Shown here: in pieces, positions 36,312 to 45,666 of the stretch
Numbering within the stretch: position 1 is the first letter of the stretch
How the letters are laid out: every line of letters begins with the position of its first letter
NCBI GenBank assembly: GCA_965229605.1
Contig: OZ245892.1
Location: 1,922,001-1,986,000 of the forward strand
Length of the DNA stretch: 64,000 nt
Origin: G965229605 sp965229605
Lineage (GTDB): Bacteria > Pseudomonadota > Alphaproteobacteria > CBDDJK01
Reading direction: 5' to 3'
Made by a program: the position numbers and the translations under genes
The notes under the pieces: generated by a model
What the model was told of the DNA's origin: nothing
The model's input: the letters and a program-made list of their open reading frames with translations, nothing else
The model's database searches: none

Positions 36312-37302
36312 AAGATTCCAATGTTGCACCAAAATGATCGGGCGGAGGCGTGCTAATCCATTGACCCGCCCCGGCAATTCCATCTGGAATATAAAGCGCA
36401 CGCGCATATAAATGAAGCCCTGATTCGCTCATCATTGCGCTTTCAGGGTTACCATAGCGGCTATCGCCGACAATCGGGGTGCCAATCGCCTGTAGATGTG
36501 CACGAATCTGGTGGGTGCGTCCGGTATGCGGGCGCAGTTCCACCAAAGCCAGTGATGTCCCGACCTGATCCAACACCCGGTAATCGGTACGGGCTGGCGG
36601 GCCAGAGTCGGTTGGATACATATCCGGCCCGCCCGTATCTTTAGCACGGGCGTTTTTCTTCAAGGCCAGCCGGATGGTCCCTTCCAGCGGATTTGGCACC
36701 CCTTCCGTCACCGCCCAATAGATTTTGACCATGCGGCGTTGGGAAAAAGCGGCAGTTAGCCGGGTTGCGGCTTGACGGGTGCGGGCCAGCAGCAGCACAC
36801 CGCCGGTGGCGAGATCGAGCCGATGCACCAAACGCAAAGTATCGTCGGACGGACGGTCCGAAGATTCTTCGTTAATCATCGCTGTTAAAGCCGGAAGCGC
36901 AGAGGTCAGGGGCAGTTTTTGCCCGCTTCCGCCCTGAACGGCGAGGCCAGGCGGTTTATCAAGGGCGACAAGATCCTCATTCACCAGCAAGATACGGTTT
37001 TTGAGTTGCTGCACCAGCGGATGGGATAGCGAAAGTTGTTTTTGAACACGGGCTTCTGATGAAGATTTAGGGGAATTGGCAAAAGGCGGCAGGCGGATTG
37101 TCTGGCCCTCTTCAAGGCGAGTAGCGGCTTTGGTGCGCCGACCATCCACCCGTACTTCACCCTGGCGGATAGCCTTATGCAGGCGGGTACGCGGGACATC
37201 CGGGCATTTTGCCCCGATAAAACGATCAAGGCGCATCCCGGCTTCTTGTGATTGAACAGGAATCTGCTGCACTTTATTTTGTGCCGGGGATTGGTTATCC
37301 AT
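36283..37302 (-). CDS. rluC: RluC/RluD-type 23S rRNA pseudouridine synthase
   Basis: 339 residues. An S4 RNA-binding domain (about 20-80) is followed by the synthase domain with catalytic Asp163 in VHRLDLATGGVLL. Other family text: LVALDKPPGLAVQGGSG and RPHTGRTHQIRAHL. The RluA-family members modify U at 955/2504/2580 or 1911/1915/1917 in E. coli; which of these applies cannot be decided here, but the crcB neighbour and length fit the alphaproteobacterial RluC branch. 11 bp behind crcB. Confidence 0.85.
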   Translation of the reverse strand: MDNQSPAQNKVQQIPVQSQEAGMRLDRFIGAKCPDVPRTRLHKAIRQGEVRVDGRRTKAATRLEEGQTIRLPPFANSPKSSSEARVQKQLSLSHPLVQQLKNRILLVNEDLVALDKPPGLAVQGGSGQKLPLTSALPALTAMINEESSDRPSDDTLRLVHRLDLATGGVLLLARTRQAATRLTAAFSQRRMVKIYWAVTEGVPNPLEGTIRLALKKNARAKDTGGPDMYPTDSGPPARTDYRVLDQVGTSLALVELRPHTGRTHQIRAHLQAIGTPIVGDSRYGNPESAMMSESGLHLYARALYIPDGIAGAGQWISTPPPDHFGATLESYGLGDEPDY

Positions 37303-37313
37303 CAGGCCACCAG

Positions 37314-37697
37314 TTACCTGGCCAGAAAAAAGCCTGCGATCAGGGCGACGAGTCCCAGAACGACTGATGAAAGCAGATAGCCTACTGCCAGCCCGCTCTG
37401 CCCGCGTTCATAGAGATTATAGGCATCCAGCGCAAAGGTCGAAAAGGTTGTGAATCCACCAAGCAGCCCGCTCATTAAAAAGGGCTGCCAGGAGGATAAA
37501 GCAGGGTGACGAGCCAGCAACCCGGCGACCAGACCGATTAGCAGACAGCCCGCTATATTGATCAGCAGAATCATCATCGGTGCGCCGCCGCCCAAAAAGC
37601 GGGTCCAGAAAAGCACCAGCCCGTAGCGAGCGGCGGCCCCGATGGCCCCGCCAAGGGCTACCGAAAAGACAGGGAGAATCCATCCAGTTGCGGTCAT
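37314..37697 (-). CDS. crcB: Fluoride channel CrcB/Fluc
   Basis: Dual-topology fluoride exporter, 127 residues with four membrane helices. Signatures: GGAIGAAARYGLVLF near the N-terminus, NIAGCLLIGLVAG (conserved Asn), and GLLGGFTTFSTFALD with the phenylalanine/threonine track. No fluoride riboswitch-like sequence is seen upstream. First gene of the minus-strand run to the DUF1640 gene; crcB-rluC adjacency is common in alphaproteobacteria. Confidence 0.93.
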   Translation of the reverse strand: MTATGWILPVFSVALGGAIGAAARYGLVLFWTRFLGGGAPMMILLINIAGCLLIGLVAGLLARHPALSSWQPFLMSGLLGGFTTFSTFALDAYNLYERGQSGLAVGYLLSSVVLGLVALIAGFFLAR

Positions 37698-37860
37698 TTT
37701 ATTGCTCGTGTTATGCTCTGGTGACGAAAAATGATCAGGTGGTCCTGACCCTCGTATATTTTGCTTCCCTCTTATCCATAGAATCGCTAGACAGGAAAAG
37801 CCAGATAATTAGAGACAAACAAATCTGTCTCGAAAGCAAGATGCAGAAAAGAGATAAAAT

Positions 37861-39255
37861 ATGGACATGACATCCTCTCACACGCTGCGTAATCATGATG
37901 CCGATTTACTGCTTGAGCAGGATCAGGCGCATCACTTCCATCCCTTTACCGATCATAAAGACCTGCATGACAGCGGCAAGACCCGGCTGATCACCAATGC
38001 CAAAGGAACCTGGCTGACCGACAGTAAAGGCAACCATATCCTTGATGGCATGGCCGGACTCTGGTGCGTCAATGTTGGCTATGGGCGGACCGAACTGGCG
38101 AAAGCGGCCTATGATCAAATGTGCGCCCTGCCCTATTATAATACTTTTTTCAAAACCACGACCCCGCCCGCAGCAGCTTTGGCCGCACGGGTTTCTGACC
38201 TTCTGCCAGAGGATATGAATCATGTGTTCTTTGGCCTTGGCGGGTCCGATGCAGTGGACAGTGCCTTGCGCATGGTTCGCCATTTCTGGGGGCTGGAAGG
38301 CAAGCCCTATAAGCGCCATATTATTTCACGGCTGAACGGCTATCACGGGTCGTCGCTGGCCGGGGCGGCAACCAGCGGAATGCGCACCATGCACCGCCAA
38401 GCCGGACAAGAGATCAAGGACATTCACCATATCTGCCAGCCCTATTGGTATCGCGAAGGCGGCAAGCATAGTCCGAAAGCCTTTGGCAAGCTGGCGGCCC
38501 GTGCGCTTGAAGACAAAATTCTGGAGCTTGGGCCGCAGAATGTTGCCGCCTTTATTGCTGAACCGATTCAAGGGGCAGGCGGGGTGATTATTCCGCCGGA
38601 AACCTATTGGCCCGCCGTGCAGCGTATTTGTCGCAAATATGATGTGCTGCTGATTTGTGACGAGGTCATCTGCGGTTTTGGTCGTACCGGTCACTGGTTT
38701 GGTCATAATGCTTTTTCAATCAAGCCTGATCTGGTGACCATGGCGAAAGGATTGTCGTCGGGCTATATCCCGATTTCTGCGGTCGGGGTTAATGAACGGA
38801 TGCACCGGACTTTTTATGACAAGGGCGGGGAGTTTTATCACGGTTTTACCTATTCCGGGCACCCGGCGGCGGCGGCGGTGGCTTTGGCCAATATTGATAT
38901 CATCGAAGAAGAAGACCTGGTCACCCGCACTCATGATGTGACCGGACCGCATCTTGCGCTTGCGCTGGCCCGGCTTTCTGATCATCCGTTGGTCGGGGAA
39001 GTCCGCTCAAGGGGATTGATTGGGGCGATTGAACTGGTGGCCGACAAGAAAAAACGCCACGGCTTTGATCCTGAAAAGCACATCGGCAGCCGGTGTCGCG
39101 ATCATATCTTTGCGCGAAATGCCGTGATCCGGGCCTGCGGAGATACTCTGGTGGTCTCTCCCCCTCTGATTATCACGCCCGATGAAATTGACCAACTGGT
39201 TGATATCGCCCGTGAAGGACTTGACGCACTCTTTCAGGAAATCGCAAAAAGTTAA
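37861..39255 (+). CDS. PLP-dependent omega-aminotransferase (class III)
   Basis: 464 residues. Class III aminotransferase fold with the PLP Lys296 in TMAKGLSSGYIPISAV, the cofactor Asp267 in ICDEVICGFGRTG, and N-terminal HPFTDHKDL and GLWCVNVGYGR, all typical of putrescine-/beta-alanine-pyruvate aminotransferases (SpuC-like). It would move an amino group from an amine or omega-amino acid to pyruvate. The amine oxidase near 31-32 kb makes polyamine use plausible. The promoter region upstream has an inverted repeat GAGACA-n8-TGTCTC (37812-37831). Convergent with the PaaK-like gene, overlapping by 3-4 bp at the stops. Confidence 0.87.
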   Translation: MDMTSSHTLRNHDADLLLEQDQAHHFHPFTDHKDLHDSGKTRLITNAKGTWLTDSKGNHILDGMAGLWCVNVGYGRTELAKAAYDQMCALPYYNTFFKTTTPPAAALAARVSDLLPEDMNHVFFGLGGSDAVDSALRMVRHFWGLEGKPYKRHIISRLNGYHGSSLAGAATSGMRTMHRQAGQEIKDIHHICQPYWYREGGKHSPKAFGKLAARALEDKILELGPQNVAAFIAEPIQGAGGVIIPPETYWPAVQRICRKYDVLLICDEVICGFGRTGHWFGHNAFSIKPDLVTMAKGLSSGYIPISAVGVNERMHRTFYDKGGEFYHGFTYSGHPAAAAVALANIDIIEEEDLVTRTHDVTGPHLALALARLSDHPLVGEVRSRGLIGAIELVADKKKRHGFDPEKHIGSRCRDHIFARNAVIRACGDTLVVSPPLIITPDEIDQLVDIAREGLDALFQEIAKS

Positions 39256-40511
39256 GCTATTTGGCGTTTGTCATCAATCACCTTGGCCTCTGAAGACAGG
39301 TCAGGGGCGGGCAGCGGTGTGATGGAAACCCGGCAGAAATCGCGTAATTTCTGGGCAAGATGCGTGGATAGTGAATCATCAAAAGCCGCTCCATCGCGCA
39401 TTTTTATGTGCAAAACCGCGTGATCATGCCCGTCCTTTTCAGTAACAACCAGCGAATATTGCTGAATATCCGCGCTGTCGGCAAGGGCGCGCTGCACCTG
39501 GCTTGGATGAACAAACATGCCCCGGATTTTGGTAATCATATCCACCCGGCCCAGCCAGCCTTTCAGCATCCGGTTGGTCCGCCCGCAGGCCGATGACCCC
39601 GGAAGATAAGCCGATAAATCGCCGGTGGCATAACGAATAAGCGGAAAATCCTGATGAAAAACTGTGATCGTGACTTCGCCAACCGCGCTTTCTCTGGTTG
39701 AATCCGGGGCAATCACGCTGCCATCATTCGGGTCAAGCAGTTCGACAATACAATCTTCAGCAATAATCAGGCCCGGAGACGGGGTGTTATCCGGCAAAAG
39801 GCTTTCAAAAGCAATCAGCCCGCAATCGGCGGCGGCATAGGCTTGCAGGGTGATGATTCCGCGTTCGTGATACCAGTTGCGCAAGGCCGGGAACAGCGGC
39901 CCGCCCGAGACCACTGCGCGTTTGAGCGAAGGCACAGCAAGCCCGGTTTCATCGGCCTTCTCAAGGATAAGCTTCAAAAAATCGGGTGTGCCGGTATAGG
40001 CTGTGGCCTGATAATGGGCGGCGACTTCAGCTTGAAGCGCACTATTGCCGACCCCGCCAGGAATAACGGCGGCACCAAGCGCAAAGGCCCCGCCTTCAGC
40101 CATAAAGCCTGCCGGGGTCAGATGATAGGAAAAACAGTTAAGCAGAATATCCGCTGCACCAATCCCGGCGGCAGAAAGGGCCTGGGCCATCCGCCACCAG
40201 TCGCCGGGGCCTCCGGGTTCATAGATGGGACCCGGTGAAGCAAAAAGACGCTGAAACTGTGCGGGTTTCTGTCCATTCAGCCCGCCAAATGGCGCAGCTG
40301 CAGCCTGTATAGAAGTCAGATCGGCTTTACGGGTAACCGGCAGGGAAAGCAAAAGATCTTCGCCCGCAAGATCAGCTGCAACATCTGCAAAATGCGCCCG
40401 GTAATAGGATGAAGACTGCCGCGCAGCCGCAACAGTTTCAACCAGTCGTGCATAATTTTTCGCCGCGCGCTGGTCGGGGCTCTGTCCTTCACTACTTTGG
40501 GAAAAAGCCAT
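39252..40511 (-). CDS. Phenylacetate-CoA ligase-like AMP-forming enzyme
   Basis: 419 residues of the PaaK family (AMP-forming CoA ligases). Recognisable: YYRAHFADV at the N-terminus, YTGTPDFLKLILEKA and AVVSGGPLF, the adenylate-binding LQAYAAADCGLIAFE, FPLIRYATGDLSAYLPG, and GRVDMITKIRGMFVHPSQVQRAL. The substrate is an aromatic acid or similar acid; the rest of a phenylacetate pathway is absent. It follows ptsN by 18 bp in the same direction. Function beyond the family is unknown. Confidence 0.85.
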   Translation of the reverse strand: MAFSQSSEGQSPDQRAAKNYARLVETVAAARQSSSYYRAHFADVAADLAGEDLLLSLPVTRKADLTSIQAAAAPFGGLNGQKPAQFQRLFASPGPIYEPGGPGDWWRMAQALSAAGIGAADILLNCFSYHLTPAGFMAEGGAFALGAAVIPGGVGNSALQAEVAAHYQATAYTGTPDFLKLILEKADETGLAVPSLKRAVVSGGPLFPALRNWYHERGIITLQAYAAADCGLIAFESLLPDNTPSPGLIIAEDCIVELLDPNDGSVIAPDSTRESAVGEVTITVFHQDFPLIRYATGDLSAYLPGSSACGRTNRMLKGWLGRVDMITKIRGMFVHPSQVQRALADSADIQQYSLVVTEKDGHDHAVLHIKMRDGAAFDDSLSTHLAQKLRDFCRVSITPLPAPDLSSEAKVIDDKRQIA

Positions 40512-40529
40512 ATCTTTTGTCCCGAAAGA

Positions 40530-41006
40530 TCAGGCCGCGTGGATATGGACCTGCGGGGCGGCGTTGGTAATCAGGCCGCAGACCTGCGGCGCGGTCAGGC
40601 CTTCAGCCCGCAACTGACCGTTCAGCTCCTTATTGCGGAACAGCCGGGAAACCGCCGCCAGAGCCTGCAAATGGTCCGATCCCGATGACTCCGGAGTCAA
40701 AATAAGAAAAATCAGATCAACCGGACAATCATCCAGCGCATCAAAATCAATCGGCTTGTCCAGCTTGGCAAATATGCCAATCAACTGATCCAGCTCGGCA
40801 AAACGACCATGCGGAATGGCAATGCCGCCGCCTATGCCCGTGCTGCCCAACCGCTCGCGCTCCAGAAGCCGGTCAAAAACAGTGCGCTGATCAATCTTCG
40901 TCAAAGATTGAACATGACCAGACAATTCCTGAAGAAGGGCCTTCTTTGATCGTACCTTTATATCAACCAATATGCCCGATTCATCAAGAAACTCGGATAT
41001 CTGCAT
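40530..41006 (-). CDS. ptsN: PTS nitrogen-regulatory IIA protein
   Basis: EIIA-Ntr, 158 residues, a phospho-carrier and regulator. His66 in GIGGGIAIPHGRF is the phosphorylation site. ERERLGSTGIGGG and IGIFAKLDKPIDFDALDD are standard. It controls potassium and nitrogen-related functions by its phosphorylation state in other bacteria. Lies downstream of hpf with 178 bp between; rpoN, the usual companion upstream of hpf, is not present here. GGAG (TAGGAGAC) precedes the ATG. Confidence 0.93.
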   Translation of the reverse strand: MQISEFLDESGILVDIKVRSKKALLQELSGHVQSLTKIDQRTVFDRLLERERLGSTGIGGGIAIPHGRFAELDQLIGIFAKLDKPIDFDALDDCPVDLIFLILTPESSGSDHLQALAAVSRLFRNKELNGQLRAEGLTAPQVCGLITNAAPQVHIHAA

Positions 41007-41184
41007 AGTTTGTCTCCTAAAACCGTTATACGCTGTATCACTCTGGACGGGTGGCTCAGCACACCTGCCCTGATTTTTCTGTTAAGAAAATCGTGATGTG
41101 TCTGCCCCACATCGCTTTGCGTTTTTCAAGCGCTCAATCCGTCATCGCCCTTTATTACGATGTTAATCTGGTAAGCTCCCAGAA

Positions 41185-41775
41185 CTAGTCCGCCAGACTC
41201 TCGGCAGGCCCAACCGGGTCAACCCACGCAATATTCCCATCCGACCGGACATAAACCATATTCATACGACCCGACTTCGAATCCCGAAACATAAGAGCAG
41301 GAACCTGCGCCAAATCCATGCGCATCACCGCTTCTCCTACGCTCAGGCTTTCAACCGTGCCCTTGGTCTCAGCCACAATAACCGGCGCATTCTGATCTGG
41401 AAGCTCCTCAGCCTCCTCGTCTGGCTCCTTTTGCAAAACATAATGAGCCGAAGGCCAAATCTCTTTATCCGCAAGCGCCTGCTTGTGATCCCGAAGCCGA
41501 CGCTTGTAACGACGCAAACGCTTCAGCACATGCTCTTCAGACTCAGCCAGGGCCATATAGGCATCCCGCCCCTCCCCATGGCCTTGAACCATCACACGAC
41601 GCGAAACATGAATCTGGATGTCCGCAACAAAAAGATGACCACGCTTTGAAAAAGTGACCGTCGTATCCGTCACATCATCAAAATATTTGCCAATCAGATC
41701 AGGAAGACGGCCTTCAACATGCCGCTGCAAGGCTTCACCAATATCAACCTGTTTACCCTGAACCGTTAATCCCAT
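41185..41775 (-). CDS. hpf: Ribosome hibernation promoting factor, long form
   Basis: Long HPF that dimerises ribosomes into inactive 100S particles. 196 residues: the S30AE/RaiA domain (1-about 110, VQGKQVDIGEALQRHVEGRL ... FVADIQIHVSRRVMVQGHGEGRDAY) and a C-terminal dimerisation domain (about 135-196, VESLSVGEAVMRMDLAQVPALMFRDSKSG) with a 25-residue acidic linker between. Long HPF upstream of ptsN is standard in alphaproteobacteria. Confidence 0.93.
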   Translation of the reverse strand: MGLTVQGKQVDIGEALQRHVEGRLPDLIGKYFDDVTDTTVTFSKRGHLFVADIQIHVSRRVMVQGHGEGRDAYMALAESEEHVLKRLRRYKRRLRDHKQALADKEIWPSAHYVLQKEPDEEAEELPDQNAPVIVAETKGTVESLSVGEAVMRMDLAQVPALMFRDSKSGRMNMVYVRSDGNIAWVDPVGPAESLAD

Positions 41776-42096
41776 TCGTGCGTATCCCTATTGCGTATCT
41801 ATAGGCTTTAGTCTGTGTATCGGTTTTGAAGATATGGCTTATCAGCAGTTTTCAGCGACAACTTGTGGCGAATAACATTTATTATCATTCACCTTTCAGG
41901 CGTGTTTGTCGAGTCATTTCAACAGGAATGGGTCAGATATTTATCTTGATCAATTTTATCCTGTTATTCTTATGTTGTTTTATTTATTGGAGGCTCACAT
42001 TATCGGGGCTCAATAGCCAAGCCTGGCAATAGCGTCAAGGCCTGTTTCGCTTTTCCACAGTTTCCACTTTTTCCCAAATTTCAGTTTTCACCGCTA
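41776..42096. other. 321-bp intergenic region between hpf and rppH
   Basis: AT-rich stretch upstream of hpf with no gene I can support. The only forward frame (41826-42032) encodes a Leu/Ile-rich 68-residue peptide without family features. No confident promoter, terminator or hairpin is visible. rpoN, which often lies here, is absent. Confidence 0.6.
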
Positions 42097-42609
42097 TTAG
42101 ACAGCAGAGCCTTTGGACAGTAGAGCTTGGGCAGTTGGGGTAAATTCGCGGACCAGCCCCTGGTAGAGGTCTTTTTTAAACGGCACGATCAAATCAGGAA
42201 TCTGCGCCAGCGGCACCCATTTCCAGGCTTTAAATTCGGGCTGTTCCGTGTCCAGATTGATGTCACTATCGGTGCCTTCAAAGGCCATGGCGAACCATTT
42301 TTGCCGTTGTCCGCAATATTTCCCGTCCCAGATTTTTCCAATCAGATGGTCAGGCAAATCATAGGTATGCCAGTCCTGGCTTTCTGCAAGAAGGCGGGCT
42401 TTGCGGGTGCCGGTTTCTTCTTCAAGTTCCCGCCAGGCAGCGGCAAGCGGGTCTTCGCCCGGGTCAATGCCGCCTTGCGGCATTTGCCAATAGTCATCTT
42501 CGTTGGCGGAAATTTCCCCGTCCAGGCGGGAGCCGACAAAAACCTCGGCCTGCTGATTAAAAAGCATGATCCCGGCGCAAGGCCGATAGGGGAGATGGGG
42601 TCGTTTCAT
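42097..42609 (-). CDS. rppH: RNA pyrophosphohydrolase (Nudix)
   Basis: Removes pyrophosphate from mRNA 5' ends to start decay, or hydrolyses dinucleoside polyphosphates. 170 residues with the full Nudix box (46-67, GGIDPGEDPLAAAWRELEEE ending TG) and the RppH-typical YRPCAGIMLFN start and WQMPQGG. Behind the YibQ-like gene by 13 bp, as in many alphaproteobacteria. Confidence 0.94.
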   Translation of the reverse strand: MKRPHLPYRPCAGIMLFNQQAEVFVGSRLDGEISANEDDYWQMPQGGIDPGEDPLAAAWRELEEETGTRKARLLAESQDWHTYDLPDHLIGKIWDGKYCGQRQKWFAMAFEGTDSDINLDTEQPEFKAWKWVPLAQIPDLIVPFKKDLYQGLVREFTPTAQALLSKGSAV

Positions 42610-42622
42610 TAAACCATCTTGA

Positions 42623-44269
42623 TTATGAATTGGCCACGCCGCCGACTTTTATGTCATTATCGGGGACAAAGGCCGGGCGACCTTTGGCATGGCGGCGCAG
42701 GATCACCGCGCTTAATGGCGCAAGAGCCAGCTGTCTTTCTGGCAAATAGCGCGACCATTCGCGGATTCGGGCCACATTATTAGGCAGCGCTTCGACAAAT
42801 AAGATGAAGTCGCCTTGTGTCTGTGCGGCGACTTCGGCTTCGGCAAGGCGTTGGATGAAATTGGCCCGGCTCAAGGCGGTGCGGATATACATATCGGCAT
42901 CGGATACAGGAATATCGGCTTCCCAGGCCATGGCGAGGATTCCCTGCGCGCGTTGAGGCTCAATCCCGACCAGGCCAACGCCACGTTTGCTGAGATCGGA
43001 AATAATCGGGTCCAGCTGCTGGCGCGAGCGATAGAAAACGCCGTCATTTTGAATAAGCAAGGCCGTATAGCCTGCCATTTTTCCCAGCACACTGTGCAGG
43101 CGTTGCAAATTCTCTTCACGCCCGATGTTGCGATTAAGGGCAAAGGGCCCGGCATCGCTTTCAGGATATTGGCGGGGCTGGATAGGCAGTTTTAAAAGGA
43201 CTTCATGGCCGCCAGCCCGGGCTTCTGCCATCCAGCGTCCAAGCTGCTGGGCATGAGGCACAAAGCCAAGACTGACTGCCCCGGGCAAGCGCAAGGCCAG
43301 TTCCATCATATTGCTGGATTGACCCAGATTGACCATGACCACAGCGATTGGGTTATGACCGGGAGGGGTGGTTGCCGGGCGGGCATATTGCTCCAGAGGC
43401 CGCTTTCCATCCTGCCCGATGGTGGGCAAGGTGCCACGCGGTGTGACCTCGATAAGGGTCTGGGCCGGAACCGGAGACAATTTGTTTTTATAGGGGTCTT
43501 CGACATCAAGGCTGGCTTCAAAGCCGGGTTCCTGTTCAAGCCCGCTGATGCTGGTGGTCCCGCGCTCTGGCTCCAGAGCCGGTTGTGGTTCGGGCTGAAT
43601 ATCAGATTGCTGAGCAGCTTGCTCTCCATCTGTTCCCAAAGACGCTTGGGCTACGGTTGTTTCAGGAGACGGTATTTCAGACTCAAGCAGTTCGGAAGAA
43701 GGTTGTTGCGCGGTATCCTGATTATCAGGTGCCTGATCTTCAGGATTAGGCTGATTGTTGCGGACAATTTTGATCTGGCTGGGATCAATCTGAATGGCCG
43801 GAGGCGCTTCTTCATCGACCCCGCCAAACAGAGCCAATGCGCCGATTGAAAGAACAGAGAGTGTGAATGTGCTATAGGCCAGAATTAGTCCGATCCCGAT
43901 CTTGTCAATAAAACGGGCGGCACCTGATTTATTGGCCTCGGCATGTTCAGCAAGTTTGTCGGGATCAAACAGGATATCCGGCTGGATAAGCGGATTTTCG
44001 CGCGTGGCATCGCCTCCGCCTGCTGCATTCAAAAAAGGCGAAATATCGTTAGGATCGTCAGCATCCGGCGGTGCCCCACCTTCTATATTCCCCATACTTT
44101 CAGGCGCATTTTCAGGGACAGGTTGATCGGGGGTAGTTTGCGGACCTGCCCCAGCTTCTCCAGTAACAGGTTCTTCGGTAAGAGGTTGGCCGGTAAGAGG
44201 CTCTACGGCTGGCGGTGAACGCTGAATATCCCCGGACGCACCCGCATCAAATGGAGACGGCATCTTCAT
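42623..44269 (-). CDS. Divergent polysaccharide deacetylase (YibQ/DUF610 family)
   Basis: 548 residues. The first 120 residues are a Pro/Glu/Gly-rich cytoplasmic stretch, a single membrane helix lies near 126-150, a Gln/Glu/Pro-rich linker follows, and the last 250 residues are the deacetylase-like domain (IAVVMVNLGQSS, GHEVLLKLPIQPR, VGLVGIEPQ, PLSAVIL). The family lacks several catalytic residues of true deacetylases, and its activity is uncertain. It shares ATGA with the ctpA stop and sits between ctpA and rppH, its usual neighbours, implying a cell-wall link. Confidence 0.85.
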   Translation of the reverse strand: MKMPSPFDAGASGDIQRSPPAVEPLTGQPLTEEPVTGEAGAGPQTTPDQPVPENAPESMGNIEGGAPPDADDPNDISPFLNAAGGGDATRENPLIQPDILFDPDKLAEHAEANKSGAARFIDKIGIGLILAYSTFTLSVLSIGALALFGGVDEEAPPAIQIDPSQIKIVRNNQPNPEDQAPDNQDTAQQPSSELLESEIPSPETTVAQASLGTDGEQAAQQSDIQPEPQPALEPERGTTSISGLEQEPGFEASLDVEDPYKNKLSPVPAQTLIEVTPRGTLPTIGQDGKRPLEQYARPATTPPGHNPIAVVMVNLGQSSNMMELALRLPGAVSLGFVPHAQQLGRWMAEARAGGHEVLLKLPIQPRQYPESDAGPFALNRNIGREENLQRLHSVLGKMAGYTALLIQNDGVFYRSRQQLDPIISDLSKRGVGLVGIEPQRAQGILAMAWEADIPVSDADMYIRTALSRANFIQRLAEAEVAAQTQGDFILFVEALPNNVARIREWSRYLPERQLALAPLSAVILRRHAKGRPAFVPDNDIKVGGVANS

Positions 44270-45651
44270 TTTGCGGTTCCGCCCTCTTTTCCTTGAATCA
44301 GTAAATCAGCCGCCCGGATCGCATCTATCGCCCGTTGAAGCTGATAATCCTCAACCGGGCGATCATCAGCTGACCGGTTATCAGCCTCTTCCCCGGATTC
44401 ATCCTCTTCGCCTTGCGGGTTTTCAATGGCATTGGGATTGCGGCTGGAATGAATCCTGTTCTGGCTCAGAATATTGACCTCAGCACGCGGCACAAAAATA
44501 TCCGGCACAATGCCCCGCCCCTGTATCGATTCGCCACTAGGCGTATAATAAAGCTGCGTGGTCAGTTTCAAGGCTTCCCGGCGCATGGGATCAGCGGAAT
44601 CTCCAAAATAAAAGAGCGTCTGGACCGAGCCTTTGCCAAAAGAAGTTTCCCCCATAATCACGCCGCGCCGGTGATCCTGAATGGCCCCGGCCACAACCTC
44701 AGAAGCCGACGCCGACCCGCCATTGATCAAAATGACCAAAGGCTTTCCATCTGCCAGATCGCCTTTGGTGGCCTGGCTTCTGGCAATGGTGGAAACATCG
44801 CGCCCGCGCACCGACACAATTTCTCCAGCTTCAAGGAAGATATCAACAATCTCGATAGCCTGATCAAGAAGACCGCCCGGATTGCTGCGTAAATCAAGGA
44901 TATAACCGGCAATTTCATCTTCGCCGATTTCGTCTTTTAATTCTTCAATCGCCGATTTGATCCCGGGGGCGGCTTGCCCGTTAAATTGAGCCAGACGAAT
45001 ATAGCCAACATTTCCTTCAGCCCGGGCATAGGTTGAACGAATCTTGATGCGTTTGCGCACCAGTTCAACATCAAAGATTTCTTCCCCGCGTTTGATGGTC
45101 AGCACAATGCTGGTATCAACCGGGCCGCGCATTTTTTCAACGGCCTCATCCAGCGTTTGCGGCACCAGTTCGCCATCAATTTCAATAATCAGATCATTGG
45201 GTTGCAGCCCGGCCCGGCTGGCTGGCGTATCGTCTATGGGGGAGACAATCCGCACCGCCCCGCTTGCCGGGTCGCTGGTGACTTCAATGCCAAGCCCGCC
45301 AAATTCTCCGCGCATCTGGATTTGCTGGCGGTTGAAATCATCCGGCCCCTGATAGGATGAATGCGGGTCCAACCGTTCCAGCATCCCGCGAATAGCGGCA
45401 TCAATCAGCTCTTCATCCGATACATCGCGGTAATATTGTGTGCGCACATAGGACATGATCTGGCTGAACCGGTCAATCAGACGGTAAATTTCGGCCGAGC
45501 CTTGCAGATTTGTGATATCTTCTGTGTTCTCTTGCGTATTTTCAGACTCCTGCGCCTGAACAGGGGTCAAAGCCGCCATCAAGCCAAGGGTTGCAGCAAA
45601 AAACAGGGAGGCAATCAGCAAAGGCGAAAACCGGTGCAAATTATATAACAT
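44266..45651 (-). CDS. ctpA: Carboxy-terminal processing protease CtpA (S41)
   Basis: Periplasmic serine protease acting on cell-wall enzymes and other periplasmic proteins. 461 residues: signal peptide (about 1-33), tail-specific-protease N-terminal region, PDZ domain (about 95-175, with GLGIEVTSD and GLQPNDLIIEIDG), then the S41 core with the catalytic Ser in GGSASASEVVAGAIQD and the Lys in GETSFGKGSVQT. Acidic C-terminal tail. Forms an operon with the YibQ-like gene and rppH. Confidence 0.95.
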   Translation of the reverse strand: MLYNLHRFSPLLIASLFFAATLGLMAALTPVQAQESENTQENTEDITNLQGSAEIYRLIDRFSQIMSYVRTQYYRDVSDEELIDAAIRGMLERLDPHSSYQGPDDFNRQQIQMRGEFGGLGIEVTSDPASGAVRIVSPIDDTPASRAGLQPNDLIIEIDGELVPQTLDEAVEKMRGPVDTSIVLTIKRGEEIFDVELVRKRIKIRSTYARAEGNVGYIRLAQFNGQAAPGIKSAIEELKDEIGEDEIAGYILDLRSNPGGLLDQAIEIVDIFLEAGEIVSVRGRDVSTIARSQATKGDLADGKPLVILINGGSASASEVVAGAIQDHRRGVIMGETSFGKGSVQTLFYFGDSADPMRREALKLTTQLYYTPSGESIQGRGIVPDIFVPRAEVNILSQNRIHSSRNPNAIENPQGEEDESGEEADNRSADDRPVEDYQLQRAIDAIRAADLLIQGKEGGTAK

Positions 45652-45666
45652 GGAATTCCTTGGTTC

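Noticed and set aside
37812..37831. Inverted repeat GAGACA-n8-TGTCTC upstream of the aminotransferase
   Set aside because: Only six bases per arm and no regulator next to it; mentioned in the gene entry but not claimed as an operator.
31214..39255. A joint polyamine catabolic system (amine oxidase plus omega-aminotransferase plus peptide-class ABC transporter)
   Set aside because: The genes are in separate operons on different strands with housekeeping genes between; substrate links are only family-level guesses.
41826..42032. Possible small membrane protein upstream of hpf
   Set aside because: No Shine-Dalgarno, no homology pattern, opposite strand to both neighbours, and composition like AT-rich spacer.
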